DNA of 64,000 nucleotides, from positions 124,001-188,000 of the forward strand of contig NZ_LT960611.1 of NCBI RefSeq assembly GCF_900233005.1, written 5' to 3'. The notes beneath the pieces are model-generated. The model worked only from the letters and a program-made list of their open reading frames with translations. It searched no databases and was not told the DNA's origin. Shown here in pieces: positions 22,211 to 32,734 of the stretch (its first letter is position 1; every line of letters begins with the position of its first letter). The position numbers and the translations under genes are program-made. The DNA comes from Vibrio tapetis subsp. tapetis. GTDB lineage: Bacteria; Pseudomonadota; Gammaproteobacteria; Enterobacterales; Vibrionaceae.

Positions 22211-23764
22211 TTATACCGTTTTACTCTTGTCTTTATTCTGCTTCATCTCTTCGATTTGATCTGAACGATGAATACTATTAATAACGTGCAATAGCGCTTC
22301 GCCTGATGCTTCTACAATATCGGTTGAAACACCCGTACCGTGGTACTTGCGGCCTTTGTAGTTAGCAATGATGTCGGCTTGGCCTAACCCGTCTTCGCCT
22401 TCGCCTTTAGCGGTAAGGTCAAATTTATCTAGCTCGATATCATAGCCAGTTACGCGGTAAATACACTGGTATAGCGCATCAACAGGGCCGTTACCGACTG
22501 CGGCTTCGCACTTTTCTTCGTCGCCACAAAGTAGTTTGACACTGGTTGTCGACATAACACTGCCAGATTGCACGCTCAGATAGTTCAGCTTAAAGAAATC
22601 GTCTTCGGCGCGTAAATTGGAGAAGTGCATCAAGGCTTCTAGGTCGTAATCAAATACCTGACCATTGCGATCGGCCAACTTCAAGAAATCGGCGTACAAG
22701 GTGTCTAGGTTATACTCTTCATCTTTATAACCCATGGAATCCATGTGACTCTTCACAGCTGCGCGGCCACTGCGGCTAGTCAAATTCAACGCTTTGTTTT
22801 TCAGACCGATAGACTCAGGAGTCATGATTTCGTAAGTGTTTTTGTTCTTAAGCATGCCATCCTGATGGATACCAGATGAGTGGCTAAATGCATTAGCACC
22901 GACAATGGCTTTGTTATCTTGAATTGGCATGTTGCAAAGCTGGCTTACAAGCTTACTAGTACGGTGAATTTCATCGTGCTTTAGGCCTGTATTAACACCA
23001 AGATACTCTTCACGAGTTTTGATGATCATGGCAACTTCTTCTAGAGAACAGTTACCTGCACGCTCACCAATACCATTGATGGTGCCTTCAACTTGTCTTG
23101 CGCCAGCTTGAACTGCAGCAATAGAGTTGGCAACAGACATACCTAAGTCATCATGACAATGTACAGAAATAATGGCTTTGTCTATGTTTGGAACACGGTT
23201 GAATAACATTTCGATGATGCTGCCGAATTCACCTGGGATGGTGTAGCCAACGGTATCAGGAATGTTTACGGTACTTGCACCTGCGTTGATAGCGGCTTCA
23301 ACCATGCGGCAAAGATTATCAATCGGCGTACGGCCTGCATCTTCACAAGAAAATTCTACATCGTCAGTATAATTACGAGCACGTTTAACCGCTTGGACAC
23401 CCATTTCAACCACATCATCATAGCTGCGACGTAGTTTGTCTTGTACGTGTACGGTCGAGGTTGAAATGAAGGTGTGAATACGGAAAGCTTCAGCCACTTT
23501 CAAAGATTCAGCGGCCACATCAATGTCTTTCGCTACAGCACGTGACAAAGCACAAACACGGCTATTTTTGATGTTTTTTGCGATGGTTTGAACGGATTCA
23601 AAATCGCCAGGAGATGACACCGGAAATCCAGCTTCAATCACATCAACACCTAGACGTTCGAGTGCGTAAGCGATCTGTAGTTTTTCTTTTACTGTTAGGC
23701 TTGCAGATAGTGCCTGTTCACCATCACGCAATGTTGTATCGAAAATTATGACTTGATCGCTCAT
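22211..23764 (-). CDS. leuA: 2-isopropylmalate synthase
   Basis: First committed step of leucine synthesis, condensing acetyl-CoA with 2-ketoisovalerate; feedback-inhibited by leucine, 517 residues. The TIM-barrel catalytic domain starts [17 protein letters not shown] (metal and substrate binding), with [13 protein letters not shown] and GNCSLEE. The C-terminal LeuA dimerisation/allosteric domain lies at about 390-505. First structural gene of the operon, preceded by the leader peptide and attenuator. Confidence 0.98.
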   Translation of the reverse strand: MSDQVIIFDTTLRDGEQALSASLTVKEKLQIAYALERLGVDVIEAGFPVSSPGDFESVQTIAKNIKNSRVCALSRAVAKDIDVAAESLKVAEAFRIHTFISTSTVHVQDKLRRSYDDVVEMGVQAVKRARNYTDDVEFSCEDAGRTPIDNLCRMVEAAINAGASTVNIPDTVGYTIPGEFGSIIEMLFNRVPNIDKAIISVHCHDDLGMSVANSIAAVQAGARQVEGTINGIGERAGNCSLEEVAMIIKTREEYLGVNTGLKHDEIHRTSKLVSQLCNMPIQDNKAIVGANAFSHSSGIHQDGMLKNKNTYEIMTPESIGLKNKALNLTSRSGRAAVKSHMDSMGYKDEEYNLDTLYADFLKLADRNGQVFDYDLEALMHFSNLRAEDDFFKLNYLSVQSGSVMSTTSVKLLCGDEEKCEAAVGNGPVDALYQCIYRVTGYDIELDKFDLTAKGEGEDGLGQADIIANYKGRKYHGTGVSTDIVEASGEALLHVINSIHRSDQIEEMKQNKDKSKTV

Positions 23765-23833
23765 GTTGCTGTCCTTTTCTTGTAAGTTAATCGGTTACTT
23801 TCCGCAGATACCGACTTTTTATATTTTTAAGCT

Positions 23834-23862
23834 ATAAAAAGCCCGCATCGTAGTGCGGGCTT
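23834..23862 (-). terminator. leu operon attenuator
   Basis: GCCCGCA (plus strand 23841-23847) pairs with TGCGGGC (23854-23860) and is followed, in the minus-strand transcript, by TTTTTATA. It lies between the leader peptide gene and leuA, the position of a transcription attenuator. An upstream alternative pairing would be controlled by ribosome stalling on the leader's leucine codons. Confidence 0.88.
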
Positions 23863-23894
23863 CTTGAAACTGTGTGGTGTTTTTCGTCCACTGC

Positions 23895-23957
23895 CTACCC
23901 GCGTGATTGGTCCACGATAAGGAGGAGGCTGAGCAGGATAGAAAAACGAGATGTCAT
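23895..23957 (-). CDS. leuL: leu operon leader peptide
   Basis: 20-codon open frame from ATG at 23957 to TAG. The centre reads ILLSLLLIV, with five leucine codons within six positions (CTG CTC AGC CTC CTC CTT). It sits between the probable leu promoter and the attenuator hairpin. When leucyl-tRNA is scarce the ribosome should stall here and prevent the terminator. Found by translating the leader by eye, since it is too short for usual ORF cut-offs. Confidence 0.9.
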   Translation of the reverse strand: MTSRFSILLSLLLIVDQSRG

Positions 23958-23988
23958 TGTTAAACATTCCACAAAATTAAGTTAACAA

Positions 23989-24018
23989 ATTAGTACCGTA
24001 CTCCATGAAGCGCGTCAA
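23989..24018 (-). promoter_or_regulatory. Candidate leu operon promoter
   Basis: On the minus strand TTGACG (24013-24018) and ACTAAT (23989-23994) with an 18-base spacer, about 30 bases upstream of the leader ATG. The -35 is near-perfect and the -10 matches four of six. Confidence 0.5.
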
Positions 24019-24077
24019 GAGTTTGTTACGTATTTTCTTCATATCGGATCAGTTAATCCAAAAAAACAGCCATTATT

Positions 24078-24155
24078 AATTATTCAATTGATGAAATAGT
24101 GATTAATTATTTAGCTATCGATTGTATGAAGAGTGTCTATAATTATTCGATTGAT
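24078..24155. promoter_or_regulatory. Direct repeat upstream of tetR, possible operator
   Basis: AATTATTC[A/G]ATTGAT occurs at 24078-24092 and 24141-24155, 63 bp apart, with one mismatch; the second ends 19 bases before the tetR ATG. Paired sites of this kind may bind the TetR-type repressor encoded next to it, or LeuO in the leu-flanking region. Inference from position only. Confidence 0.35.
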
Positions 24156-24173
24156 TAATTCAGGGGGATAGAC

Positions 24174-24836
24174 ATGGTGCGTAAAGCTGGGCGACCAATT
24201 GAGAAAACAGATGCTAGAGCAAGCCTCGTTTTTCATGCACGAGAGTTGTTCAGTTCCATGCCATATGAAAAAGTATCGACTCGAATGTTGGCTGAAAAAG
24301 CGGGCGTGAATATGGCGATGATTCTCTACTATTTTGGCAGTAAAGACGGGCTGTTTGAGACCATGCTTCGGGAGACGATGGAGCCTATGAAACAACACGT
24401 TAGCCAATTAGTTACTAGCAGCGATACCGAGGGATTTCTCGGCATCATGAAGACGTATTACGCAATGATGATAAAAAGCCCTGATTTTCCGCGCTTATTG
24501 TGCCGAGTGATGTTAATGGAAGAGAGTAGTATTCAACGAAAGCTTGTTGAAAAAGTCTTTAAAGACGTCACTTTACCAGCGCAAAGGCTCTTGTTTCAAA
24601 AAATGCAACAAGACGGTGTGATACGGCCTGAACTCGATCCTGACTTATGTCGAATGACCTACGTCAGTTTAATGGTTTTCCCATTTATAGCACCACCGAA
24701 AATGCTCGATTTACATGGCGTTGTTTTGGATGAAGCGTATTTAAAACGATTACTTAATCATAACCTTTCTTTCATTGCTCACGGATTTCTGCTCGATCCA
24801 CATTCTAAATTACAAGGACATTCCCATGACATCTAA
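24174..24836 (+). CDS. TetR family transcriptional regulator
   Basis: Helix-turn-helix repressor, 220 residues, that likely controls the efflux genes behind it. The N-terminal TetR domain (about 10-60) contains the segments FSSMPYEKVSTRMLAEKAGVN and MILYYFGSKDGLFETML. The ligand-binding C-terminal part is variable. The next gene starts inside its last codons (11-base overlap), so tetR and the pump are one operon and autoregulation is likely. Confidence 0.93.
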   Translation: MVRKAGRPIEKTDARASLVFHARELFSSMPYEKVSTRMLAEKAGVNMAMILYYFGSKDGLFETMLRETMEPMKQHVSQLVTSSDTEGFLGIMKTYYAMMIKSPDFPRLLCRVMLMEESSIQRKLVEKVFKDVTLPAQRLLFQKMQQDGVIRPELDPDLCRMTYVSLMVFPFIAPPKMLDLHGVVLDEAYLKRLLNHNLSFIAHGFLLDPHSKLQGHSHDI

Positions 24837-26142
24837 GCGTAAACTATTGTTCTTTCCTGTTTTTGCCGTTGGCGTTTTATTGTTGGTATTAGCGGTGAAC
24901 TTACGTCCTACGCCTCCAACAAAACCAGCAGGATCGCGAGCACGCTTGGTAGAGGTGATGCCACTAGAGCTAAAAGCGATGGCACCGATTGCAATAGGGT
25001 TTGGCAAGGTCGAGCCTAAATTGGAGTGGAAGGCGATTTCGGAAGTGACGGGTAAAGTGGTTTATCGTCATCCTCATTTAGAAAAAGGTCGCATGCTGCC
25101 AGCTGGCACAGAAATCTTGCGCATTGACCCGTTAGATTACGAGTTGAAACTTGCTCAAACACAAGCGGATTTAACGTCTAGCTTAGTACAACTTTCTAAG
25201 CTTGATCTCGAAAAAAGCAACTTAGAAAGTACGATAAAGATCGAGACGAATCGTTTAGCGATAAGCAAAAATGAACTTGAAAGGCAGCAAAACTTACGTA
25301 AAAAAGGCTTGGCATCTCAGTCAGATCTTGATCAGCAAAATCAATCTTATTTATCTCAACAAAAACTGGTTCTGGATATGAAAAACCAGCTTACCTTATT
25401 TCCAGATGAAAGAAAGGTAGCGGCGGCTCAAGTCAAAATGAACCAAGCTCGAGTGCAAGAAGCCCAGAGATCTTTAGAGAAAACGTCAATCACACTGCCT
25501 AAGGACCTACGAATTTCAGAAGTTGATGTTGAGCAAAATCAAGTGGTGAACATGCAGCAAACGATGGTGGTCGGGCATGGACTAGATGTGATGGAAGTGG
25601 AAGCACAAATGTCGTTGCATGATATGCGAACATTGATCGGTAGCTTAGACACATTCAAAGGCGAAGAACATGGATTGCCAACACTTAAGGTAGAAGCGAT
25701 TGACGCAAGCATTGAGCTAAACAGTGGCAATCTCAATGTTAAGTGGCCAGCAACGGTTGCTCGGATCAGTGAAACCGTCGATTTAAATCAAGCCACGGTG
25801 GGGGTGATTTTAGAAATCCAACAGGACTATGAAAAGATCGAACCAGACACATCTCCGCCTTTAATTAATGGCATGTTTGTTAAGGCTGAAATGCTAGGGC
25901 AACAAAATCCGAGTTGGGTCGTGCCTGAGCGTGCACTGCATGGTGACAAAATTTATCTAATGAATAATGAAGATCGGCTGACCATTGAAACGGTTGAAGT
26001 ACTGTACCGTCGAGACAATCAAGTTGTCATTGATGGCGATCTCGAACAGGGAAGCAAATTGATCCTCAATGATCTATTGCCTGCCATTAATGGAATGTTA
26101 CTAAGAGAAGTGAATGACAGTAAAGAGGAGGATCCAGCATGA
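24826..26142 (+). CDS. RND efflux periplasmic adaptor (membrane fusion protein)
   Basis: HlyD/AcrA-type adaptor joining an RND pump to an outer-membrane channel, 438 residues. One N-terminal membrane anchor (about 7-27) is followed by a lipoyl-like part (VTGKVVYRHPHLEKGRMLPAGTEILRID) and a coiled-coil hairpin (about 100-215). ATG at 24826 with AAGGA upstream is chosen; a frame open to 24775 lies within tetR. It overlaps the pump gene by ATGA. Confidence 0.92.
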   Translation: MTSKRKLLFFPVFAVGVLLLVLAVNLRPTPPTKPAGSRARLVEVMPLELKAMAPIAIGFGKVEPKLEWKAISEVTGKVVYRHPHLEKGRMLPAGTEILRIDPLDYELKLAQTQADLTSSLVQLSKLDLEKSNLESTIKIETNRLAISKNELERQQNLRKKGLASQSDLDQQNQSYLSQQKLVLDMKNQLTLFPDERKVAAAQVKMNQARVQEAQRSLEKTSITLPKDLRISEVDVEQNQVVNMQQTMVVGHGLDVMEVEAQMSLHDMRTLIGSLDTFKGEEHGLPTLKVEAIDASIELNSGNLNVKWPATVARISETVDLNQATVGVILEIQQDYEKIEPDTSPPLINGMFVKAEMLGQQNPSWVVPERALHGDKIYLMNNEDRLTIETVEVLYRRDNQVVIDGDLEQGSKLILNDLLPAINGMLLREVNDSKEEDPA

Positions 26143-29100
26143 TTCGTTTCTTTTCTCGCCATCCAACAGCTGCAAACTTGTTGATGCTGGCGCTATTGAT
26201 TGTGGGCCTGACTTCTTTACCAAACTTAAAAAGAGAGACGTTTCCTGAATTTAGCCCTCTTTATATTATGGCGGCGGTTGTTTACCCAGGTGCATCACCA
26301 CAGGAAGTAGAAGAAAGCCTGTGTGTGCGAATGGAAGACGCTGTTGATGGGCTCGCTAACATTGAAGAAACCCGTTGTGAAGCCATTGAAGGCTCTGCGC
26401 GATTGGTACTCAAGTTGAATGAAAAAGCTGACATTGGCCGTATGCTGGTGGACGTACAAACTCAAATTAACTCCATTAATGATTTTCCAGATGAAATTGA
26501 ATCACCCGTCGTTAAAGAACTGGATTGGAATGAACCGGTTGTTGATGTGGCGATCACCGCAAATACCACCTGGCCTGAATTAAAAGCTTATGCAGAAGAT
26601 CTAAAGCGCACACTTAAGCTCGATTATGATGTGTCACTGGTCACGGTGAGCGGGTTCTCTGATCATCAATACAGAATTGAGCTCAATAGCAGCGCTATTA
26701 GACAGTTGGGGTTAACGGTCGCGGATATTGCCACTCAAGTTGGTAAGCAAAATATCAAACTGCCAAGCGGCAATATAGAAACGCCAGACAAAAACTTTCT
26801 AATTCGGTTTGATGAACGACGGATCAAACCAGAGGAATTAAAAGATATTGTTGTTGGATCGGCACCCAATGGCAGTGTGATCCGCTTAGGTGATATTGCA
26901 ACAATAAGTGATCGCTTCGAATTAGATGAGCAAAAAGTTCTGTTTGATGGTCAGCCATCAGCGATGTTAAAAATCAGCAAAAATAAGGCCGATGATGCGT
27001 TGCGAATCAAAGAACAAGTCAGCAAGTTTGTTGAGGCTCAAAGGTTAATCGCGCCAGACGGTGTGACGTTGCAAATGACTAACGACCTGTCTTCTGTTCT
27101 GTGGGACCGCTTAACCATGATGCTTGAGAATGGTTGGCAAGGCATATTGCTGGTCTTTGCCACCATGTGGTTATTCTTCAGTTTTCGCTATTCGTTTTGG
27201 GTTGCCGCAGGTTTACCCGTCGCCTTCTTAGGTGGCTTATTTCTGATGGCTCAACTTGGGTTGTCTATCAACATCATGTCTTTGGTCGGCCTATTGATGG
27301 CGATAGGTATCATGATGGATGATGCGATTGTGATTGCCGAGTCGATAGCTTCCCATCTTGATCGGGGAGAGTCGATAGAAGACGCAGTATATAAAGGGGT
27401 TTCAAAAGTTTTTCCCGGTGTTCTTTCGTCATTTCTCACCACCGTATGCATCTTCGGCAGCTTGCTGTTTCTTGATGGTGAAATGGGAGCGGTATTAAAA
27501 GCGGTACCACAAGTGTTGATCTTGGTACTGAGTTTAAGTTTGGTTGAAGCATTTTTAATATTGCCAGCCCACCTATCTCATTCGCTACATAAAGAAAAAA
27601 ACGAGCGTAAGCCGCTTAAATTTAAGCGTGTGCTATTAGAAAAGTTTGAACACTTTCGCAATACCAAATTAGTGAAAATGGTTAGTTTTGTGGTGGCGTG
27701 GCGCTATGCCTTTCTTGGGGGCGTTCTCGCGACATTGCTGGCATCGGTTGGTTTAGTGGCTGGTGGTGTCGTGAAGTTTGTCCCTTTTCCTGACTTAGAC
27801 GGCGACATTGCAGAAGCAAGAATCATCTTGCCGCCAGGCGCGTCTTTGAGCCAAACCGAGATGGTGGTCGCCCATGTTATCGGTGCGGCGGAACGTGTAA
27901 ATAAAGATTGGAGTGAACGTGTTGAAGGCGGAAGACCTCTGGTTGAACACATAACGAGCCAGTTTAACGCTAATGCCGATGCGGACGAATCCGGGCCGCA
28001 CCTTGCTACCGTACGTCTAGATTTACTGGGAGCTGAGACAAGAAATACAGTGATGGATGACTTCGTGGATGCGTGGCGAGAAGAGGTGGGTGAATTAGCC
28101 GAACCGGTCTCACTTGTGTTCAAGCAACCCGTGATGGGGCCTGGTGGTCGAGCAATAGAAATTCGAGCTAAGCATGACGACCTTGAAGAACTTAAAGCGG
28201 TGTCGCTGGATATTCAGCAATACTTGAATCAGTTTGATGGCGTGACCGGGGTGCTAGATGACATGCGTCTTGGTAAAGAAGAGGTGTTAGTTAAACTAAG
28301 ACCGGGAGCTGAAACTTATGGTGTTAACGGTCAAATGATAGCAAATCAGCTGCGTTCAGCGTTTTTCGGCCAAACGGCAGATGAAATTCAAGTCGGTGTC
28401 GAAAACATTAAAATTGAGGTTAGGCTGGATAAACTGCAAGCCGGTGACTTACAGCAGCTTGCTAACTTCCCCATCATTAAATCAGATGGGGCGCAAATCC
28501 CATTAGGATCGATTGCGACGTTAGACTTCCAGCGTAATTACGTACGAATTCAACGTATTGATGGGCTAAGGACAATTAGCGTGTATGGCGATGTGGATAA
28601 CAGTAAAGCCAGCTCGACTGAGATTTTGAATCAATTCGTCAAAGATGAAGTTCCCGTGCTGTTAACTAAGTACCCAGGACTGCGTTTTGATTTTGAAGGT
28701 GAAGCAAAAGACGCAGCGAAAACAGGAAGCTCGATCGCAAGTGGTTTCTTACTGGGCTTATTTGGTGTGTTTGTCATATTGAGTTATCAGTTTAGAAGTT
28801 ACTTGGAACCCTTTGTGGTCATGCTTGCTATTCCCCTTGCGTTAATCGGGGTGATCTGGGGGCACTTTCTATTAGGGCACTCATTAAGTATGCCAAGCAT
28901 CATGGGGTTCGTATCGCTTGCGGGTATCGTGGTTAACGATTCAATTTTGCTGGTGCAATATATCAGACATCACGTTGATGAAGGAGACAGTGTATATGAC
29001 GCTGTTGTCCTTGCCAGTCGTGAGAGGTTTAGAGCTGTGTTTCTGACATCGTTAACAACTGCTGCTGGTTTACTGCCATTGCTGACGGAGACGAGCCTTC

Positions 29101-29243
29101 AAGCGCAGGTGATTCAACCTTTGGTTATTTCTATTGTGTTTGGCATCTTCGCATCAACCTTGCTGGTGTTATTCATGATACCAGCAGCTTATGCGATATT
29201 AGCCGATTTTGGCGTGGTGCATAAGCATGAGCAAATCCAATAA
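26139..29243 (+). CDS. RND family efflux permease
   Basis: Proton-driven inner-membrane exporter of the HAE1/AcrB superfamily, 1034 residues. It has the opening of the family (MIRFFSRHPTAANLLMLALLIVG), two periplasmic porter loops, and about 12 membrane segments. The proton-relay Asp residues are in GIMMDDAIVIAES in TM4. No TolC-like gene is next to it, so it must use a channel encoded elsewhere. The divergence of its porter domains from AcrB suggests a substrate other than classical antibiotics, but none can be named. Confidence 0.94.
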   Translation: MIRFFSRHPTAANLLMLALLIVGLTSLPNLKRETFPEFSPLYIMAAVVYPGASPQEVEESLCVRMEDAVDGLANIEETRCEAIEGSARLVLKLNEKADIGRMLVDVQTQINSINDFPDEIESPVVKELDWNEPVVDVAITANTTWPELKAYAEDLKRTLKLDYDVSLVTVSGFSDHQYRIELNSSAIRQLGLTVADIATQVGKQNIKLPSGNIETPDKNFLIRFDERRIKPEELKDIVVGSAPNGSVIRLGDIATISDRFELDEQKVLFDGQPSAMLKISKNKADDALRIKEQVSKFVEAQRLIAPDGVTLQMTNDLSSVLWDRLTMMLENGWQGILLVFATMWLFFSFRYSFWVAAGLPVAFLGGLFLMAQLGLSINIMSLVGLLMAIGIMMDDAIVIAESIASHLDRGESIEDAVYKGVSKVFPGVLSSFLTTVCIFGSLLFLDGEMGAVLKAVPQVLILVLSLSLVEAFLILPAHLSHSLHKEKNERKPLKFKRVLLEKFEHFRNTKLVKMVSFVVAWRYAFLGGVLATLLASVGLVAGGVVKFVPFPDLDGDIAEARIILPPGASLSQTEMVVAHVIGAAERVNKDWSERVEGGRPLVEHITSQFNANADADESGPHLATVRLDLLGAETRNTVMDDFVDAWREEVGELAEPVSLVFKQPVMGPGGRAIEIRAKHDDLEELKAVSLDIQQYLNQFDGVTGVLDDMRLGKEEVLVKLRPGAETYGVNGQMIANQLRSAFFGQTADEIQVGVENIKIEVRLDKLQAGDLQQLANFPIIKSDGAQIPLGSIATLDFQRNYVRIQRIDGLRTISVYGDVDNSKASSTEILNQFVKDEVPVLLTKYPGLRFDFEGEAKDAAKTGSSIASGFLLGLFGVFVILSYQFRSYLEPFVVMLAIPLALIGVIWGHFLLGHSLSMPSIMGFVSLAGIVVNDSILLVQYIRHHVDEGDSVYDAVVLASRERFRAVFLTSLTTAAGLLPLLTETSLQAQVIQPLVISIVFGIFASTLLVLFMIPAAYAILADFGVVHKHEQIQ

Positions 29244-29275
29244 TTTGATGAGTTCATCAGTTTTTCACTGAGATT

Positions 29276-29301
29276 AAAGGCAGCTTCGGCTGCCTTTTTT
29301 A
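29276..29301 (+). terminator. Terminator after the RND operon
   Basis: GGCAGC-TTCG-GCTGCC followed by six T's; an ideal tetraloop terminator 30 bases after the stop. Confidence 0.93.
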
Positions 29302-29727
29302 TTAATTGGAGAGGTAGTATTGACTCAGTAAAGAGGTTAACGATTGCGTAATGAAATGCGAATATACAGTTTTCAAATGTGAGTGAAAGCTTGAATTTGT
29401 GGGGTAAATCGTTTTGGAGTGAAGCGTTACATTTGTTAGAACTATTAATTAGATCTCATTCGATATAAAGGAACATGAAAAAGCCCACTTTATCTTTTTT
29501 TATAACAAGGCTAACTCATTGTTTTTATTTGCCAATCGTTTCAGTGGCGTAAAAAATAATAATTTAATATTAAACCTCTTGTGAAGGTGGACGTATTGCT
29601 GGATATTAATATGCAAAGCGAAAGCATAGGCGTGACAAATGGCTTCAAGCGGAGCGCAGAGTTTTCGATAGCATGGCAAATGCCATATCTCAATAGCAAA
29701 GAACTAATACATATAGAGGCAAACACA
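29302..29727 (+). promoter_or_regulatory. leuO upstream region
   Basis: 426 bases of AT-rich DNA before leuO. The leuO frame is open back to 29581 but the chosen ATG is at 29728, so the transcript probably has a long leader. Vibrio leuO is known to be controlled through its upstream region (ToxR and LeuO itself). I could not mark exact sites. Confidence 0.45.
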
Positions 29728-30690
29728 ATGTCGAACAGAAATGCAACAAACCAAGCCGTTGCCGGCTATCGAATGGAATCGACATTACGCGGTGTGGATC
29801 TGAACCTTCTCACTGTATTTGATGCAGTAATGCAAGAGCAAAATATCACTCGTGCAGCGCACAACTTGGGTATGTCTCAACCTGCAGTAAGTAATGCTGT
29901 AGCGCGCTTGAAAAATATGTTTAATGACGAATTGTTTATGCGTCATGGTCGTGGTATTCAACCAACTCAGCGTGCTCGTCAATTGTTTGGTCCTGTACGT
30001 CAAGCTTTGCAGCTTATCCGTAATGAGCTACCTTGCTCAATCTTCAGCCCTGAATCTTCGTCTCGACTATTTAAGTTGGTCGTGTGTAGCCCTTGCGATA
30101 TGCGTTTTGCTCCAAGCATCATGAGCTCGATTTCGAAGCAAGCACCTGGCATTAAGCTTCATATGGATTCTGATGTTGATAGCTTGTTGAGCGAAAAAAT
30201 GCGTTATCAAGAAGTTGATTTTGTAATTAACTATGCTCGCTTTGAAGAGCAAGGTTATTCAAGCACTGAAATTTTCAGTGATGAATTGGTTGTTGTTGCC
30301 TCTTCTAGTCACCCTCGTTTAGGCGACAATATTTCGCTTGAAGAGTTAAAAGCAGAAAGCCATGCTACATTGTCTCGAATTAATGGCATGCGTAGCTTCT
30401 CTGAGCAAGCTTACCGTGACTTAGAGTGTCACTCTGCTTACCAAGGCTCAAGCTTAAGTAACATCCTTTATGTAGTGAGTCAGTCTGAATTAGTGACTAT
30501 CGCACCACGCTGGTTGGTACAGAGCATTTCAAACCTTGATAACGTGAAAATCTTGGATCTTCCAGTAGAGAACAAATTTATCTCTGGTTACCTAAGCTGG
30601 CATGAATCAAGTGAGAAAGACAAAGCGCACATCTGGATGCGTGACCAATTGATGATGATCTGTGGCGAAACCATCGCAGCAGCACGATAA
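29728..30690 (+). CDS. leuO: LysR-type regulator LeuO
   Basis: Global LysR-type regulator, 320 residues; in Vibrio it acts downstream of ToxR in stress and biofilm control. The winged helix (about 25-85) contains LRGVDLNLLTVFDAVMQEQNITRAAHNLGMSQPAVSNAV split over two helices. The C-terminal effector domain has the LeuO-type segments LVVCSPCDMRFAPSIMSSI and LEELKAESHATLSRINGMRSF. Its place between the leu operon and ilvIH is the conserved leuO locus. ATG at 29728 is preceded by AGAGG; the frame is open to 29581. Confidence 0.93.
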   Translation: MSNRNATNQAVAGYRMESTLRGVDLNLLTVFDAVMQEQNITRAAHNLGMSQPAVSNAVARLKNMFNDELFMRHGRGIQPTQRARQLFGPVRQALQLIRNELPCSIFSPESSSRLFKLVVCSPCDMRFAPSIMSSISKQAPGIKLHMDSDVDSLLSEKMRYQEVDFVINYARFEEQGYSSTEIFSDELVVVASSSHPRLGDNISLEELKAESHATLSRINGMRSFSEQAYRDLECHSAYQGSSLSNILYVVSQSELVTIAPRWLVQSISNLDNVKILDLPVENKFISGYLSWHESSEKDKAHIWMRDQLMMICGETIAAAR

Positions 30691-30710
30691 TCATATAAAA
30701 CAAAAATAGA

Positions 30711-30744
30711 AAAGCACCGACGTATTTCGTCGGTGCTTTTTTTT
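30711..30744 (+). terminator. Terminator after leuO
   Basis: AAAAGCACCGACG-TATTT-CGTCGGTGCTTTT followed by T's. Confidence 0.94.
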
Positions 30745-30869
30745 GTGCAGTTAACGAGTATTTACAATTGAAGTGCATCAAAAACGGCTCGGATTGGTTG
30801 CCTTTTTTGGTGTCAAATGTACACTTGTGCGCTCAGTTAGCTTACATGTGTAAGCCAAGGGTAGAGAGT

Positions 30870-32678
30870 ATGTCAAATTTAGATTTTCACATCGTAAAGT
30901 GTCTTCGTGACCAAGTTATCAGTGGTGGTGCTCGTACCGCGCTTCGCCACAAAGTTGCTGACGTTTGGCAAGACATCAGCTGGCAAGCATTTGGCGAGCA
31001 AATGGACTCGTTGTCGTTAGCGTTGCTTGCTCAAGGCATCAATGTTCAGGATAAAGTCGGCATTTTTTCCAACAACATGCCTCGATGGACAATAGCAGAC
31101 TTTGCATCCCTTCAACTTCGCGCTGTGACCGTACCAATTTATGCGACAAATACACCCGCACAGGCTGCTTATATTCTTGATAATGCAGATGTGAAAGTTC
31201 TATTTGTTGGTGAACAAGAACAACACGATGCGGCTGTGTCTTTTTTCGATGACTGCCCGAAGCTTGAGTTGATTGTCGCGATGTCGGCAGATATTGACCT
31301 GCGCGAACATTGCGCTAGCTTACATTGGGATGAGTTCGTTGCCATGGGGCAACAAACTCCTAGAGAAGAGTTTCAACTGCGACTTGATGAAGCAAACTGT
31401 GACGATATTCTTACCCTAATCTATACATCAGGCACGACAGGCCAACCTAAAGGCGTGATGCTAGACTACAACAATATAGGTTGCCAGTTGGAAGGCCACG
31501 ATGAAAGACTCGGCCTGACTAACCAAGATGTGTCTTTGTGCTTCTTACCTTTGTCTCATGTATTTGAGCGTGCTTGGACTTTTTACGTACTTTATAAAGG
31601 CGCAACCAATTGCTACCTGCAAGATACGATGCAAGTGCGAGATGCTTTAGGCGAAATAAAGCCAACGGTTATGAGTGCCGTTCCTCGTTTTTATGAGAAA
31701 ATTTTCTCCGCTATCCATGAAAAAGTATCTCGCGCTCCGTTTGCACGTAAATTGGTATTTACGTGGGCGGTTAACATGGGGGCTAAAATGGCGGCCTGCC
31801 AGCAAGAGCAACGTAGCCCTTCATGGTTGTTGACCCGTAGTCATAAGTTAGCCGACAAACTCGTTCTGGCTAAACTACGTGATTTATTGGGCGGCCGTAT
31901 TAGCTTTATGCCATGTGGTGGCGCAAAGCTGGATGAAACCATTGGACGTTTCTTCCATGCTATTGGTATCAATGTAAAGCTGGGCTACGGAATGACGGAA
32001 ACCACAGCAACAGTGTCGTGCTGGGGGGATGAAACATTTAATCCAGATTCCATTGGTACTTCAATGCCTGGTGCACAGGTAAAAATTGGCGAGAACAATG
32101 AAATTCTCGTTAAAGGCCCAATGGTGATGCGTGGTTACTACAAGTTACCTGAAGAGACAGAAAAAACCTTTGATGAACACGGCTTTCTAAAAACTGGCGA
32201 TGCAGGTCATTTTGATGAACAAGGCAATTTGTTTATTACAGACCGAATTAAAGAGTTAATGAAGACATCTGGTGGTAAATACATCGCCCCTCAAATGATT
32301 GAAGGCGCAATTGGTAAAGACCACTATATCGAGCAAATTGCTGTCATAGCGGATACTAGAAAATTTGTTTCTGCGCTTATTGTTCCATGCTTTGATACGT
32401 TAGAAGAATACGCGAAAGAGCTGAATATCAAATACCATGACCGAATGGAATTGATTAAGAATAACGGAGTCGTTGAGATGTTTGAAAAGCGCTTACACGA
32501 ACTTCAACATGAGTTAGCAAAATTTGAAAAAGTGAAGAAATTCACTCTTCTACCAAAAGCGTTCTCAATTGATAAAGGCGAATTGACGCCAACTCAGAAG
32601 CTACGTCGTAAAGTGATCAGTGATCGTTACCAAGACGAGATCGACGAAATGTACGAAGACAAGCATAAAAAGAAGTGA
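30870..32678 (+). CDS. Long-chain acyl-CoA synthetase (AMP-forming)
   Basis: Activates long-chain fatty acids to acyl-CoA through an acyl-adenylate, 602 residues. The ATP/AMP motif [20 protein letters not shown] is near residues 185-205. [12 protein letters not shown] and [19 protein letters not shown] (adenylate grip) follow, with the hinge and C-terminal [14 protein letters not shown]. It belongs to the longer FAA1/FadD15-like branch, not the main FadD. ATG at 30870 gives the usual N-terminus; the frame is open to 30768. Confidence 0.93.
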   Translation: MSNLDFHIVKCLRDQVISGGARTALRHKVADVWQDISWQAFGEQMDSLSLALLAQGINVQDKVGIFSNNMPRWTIADFASLQLRAVTVPIYATNTPAQAAYILDNADVKVLFVGEQEQHDAAVSFFDDCPKLELIVAMSADIDLREHCASLHWDEFVAMGQQTPREEFQLRLDEANCDDILTLIYTSGTTGQPKGVMLDYNNIGCQLEGHDERLGLTNQDVSLCFLPLSHVFERAWTFYVLYKGATNCYLQDTMQVRDALGEIKPTVMSAVPRFYEKIFSAIHEKVSRAPFARKLVFTWAVNMGAKMAACQQEQRSPSWLLTRSHKLADKLVLAKLRDLLGGRISFMPCGGAKLDETIGRFFHAIGINVKLGYGMTETTATVSCWGDETFNPDSIGTSMPGAQVKIGENNEILVKGPMVMRGYYKLPEETEKTFDEHGFLKTGDAGHFDEQGNLFITDRIKELMKTSGGKYIAPQMIEGAIGKDHYIEQIAVIADTRKFVSALIVPCFDTLEEYAKELNIKYHDRMELIKNNGVVEMFEKRLHELQHELAKFEKVKKFTLLPKAFSIDKGELTPTQKLRRKVISDRYQDEIDEMYEDKHKKK

Positions 32679-32703
32679 TTTTGAGTACTTGATTAATGAA
32701 GAA

Positions 32704-32734
32704 TAAGCCCGCGGATGAAAGCGGGCTTTTTTAT
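32704..32734 (+). terminator. Terminator after the acyl-CoA synthetase gene
   Basis: AAGCCCGC-GGATGAAA-GCGGGCTT with a T run. Confidence 0.9.
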
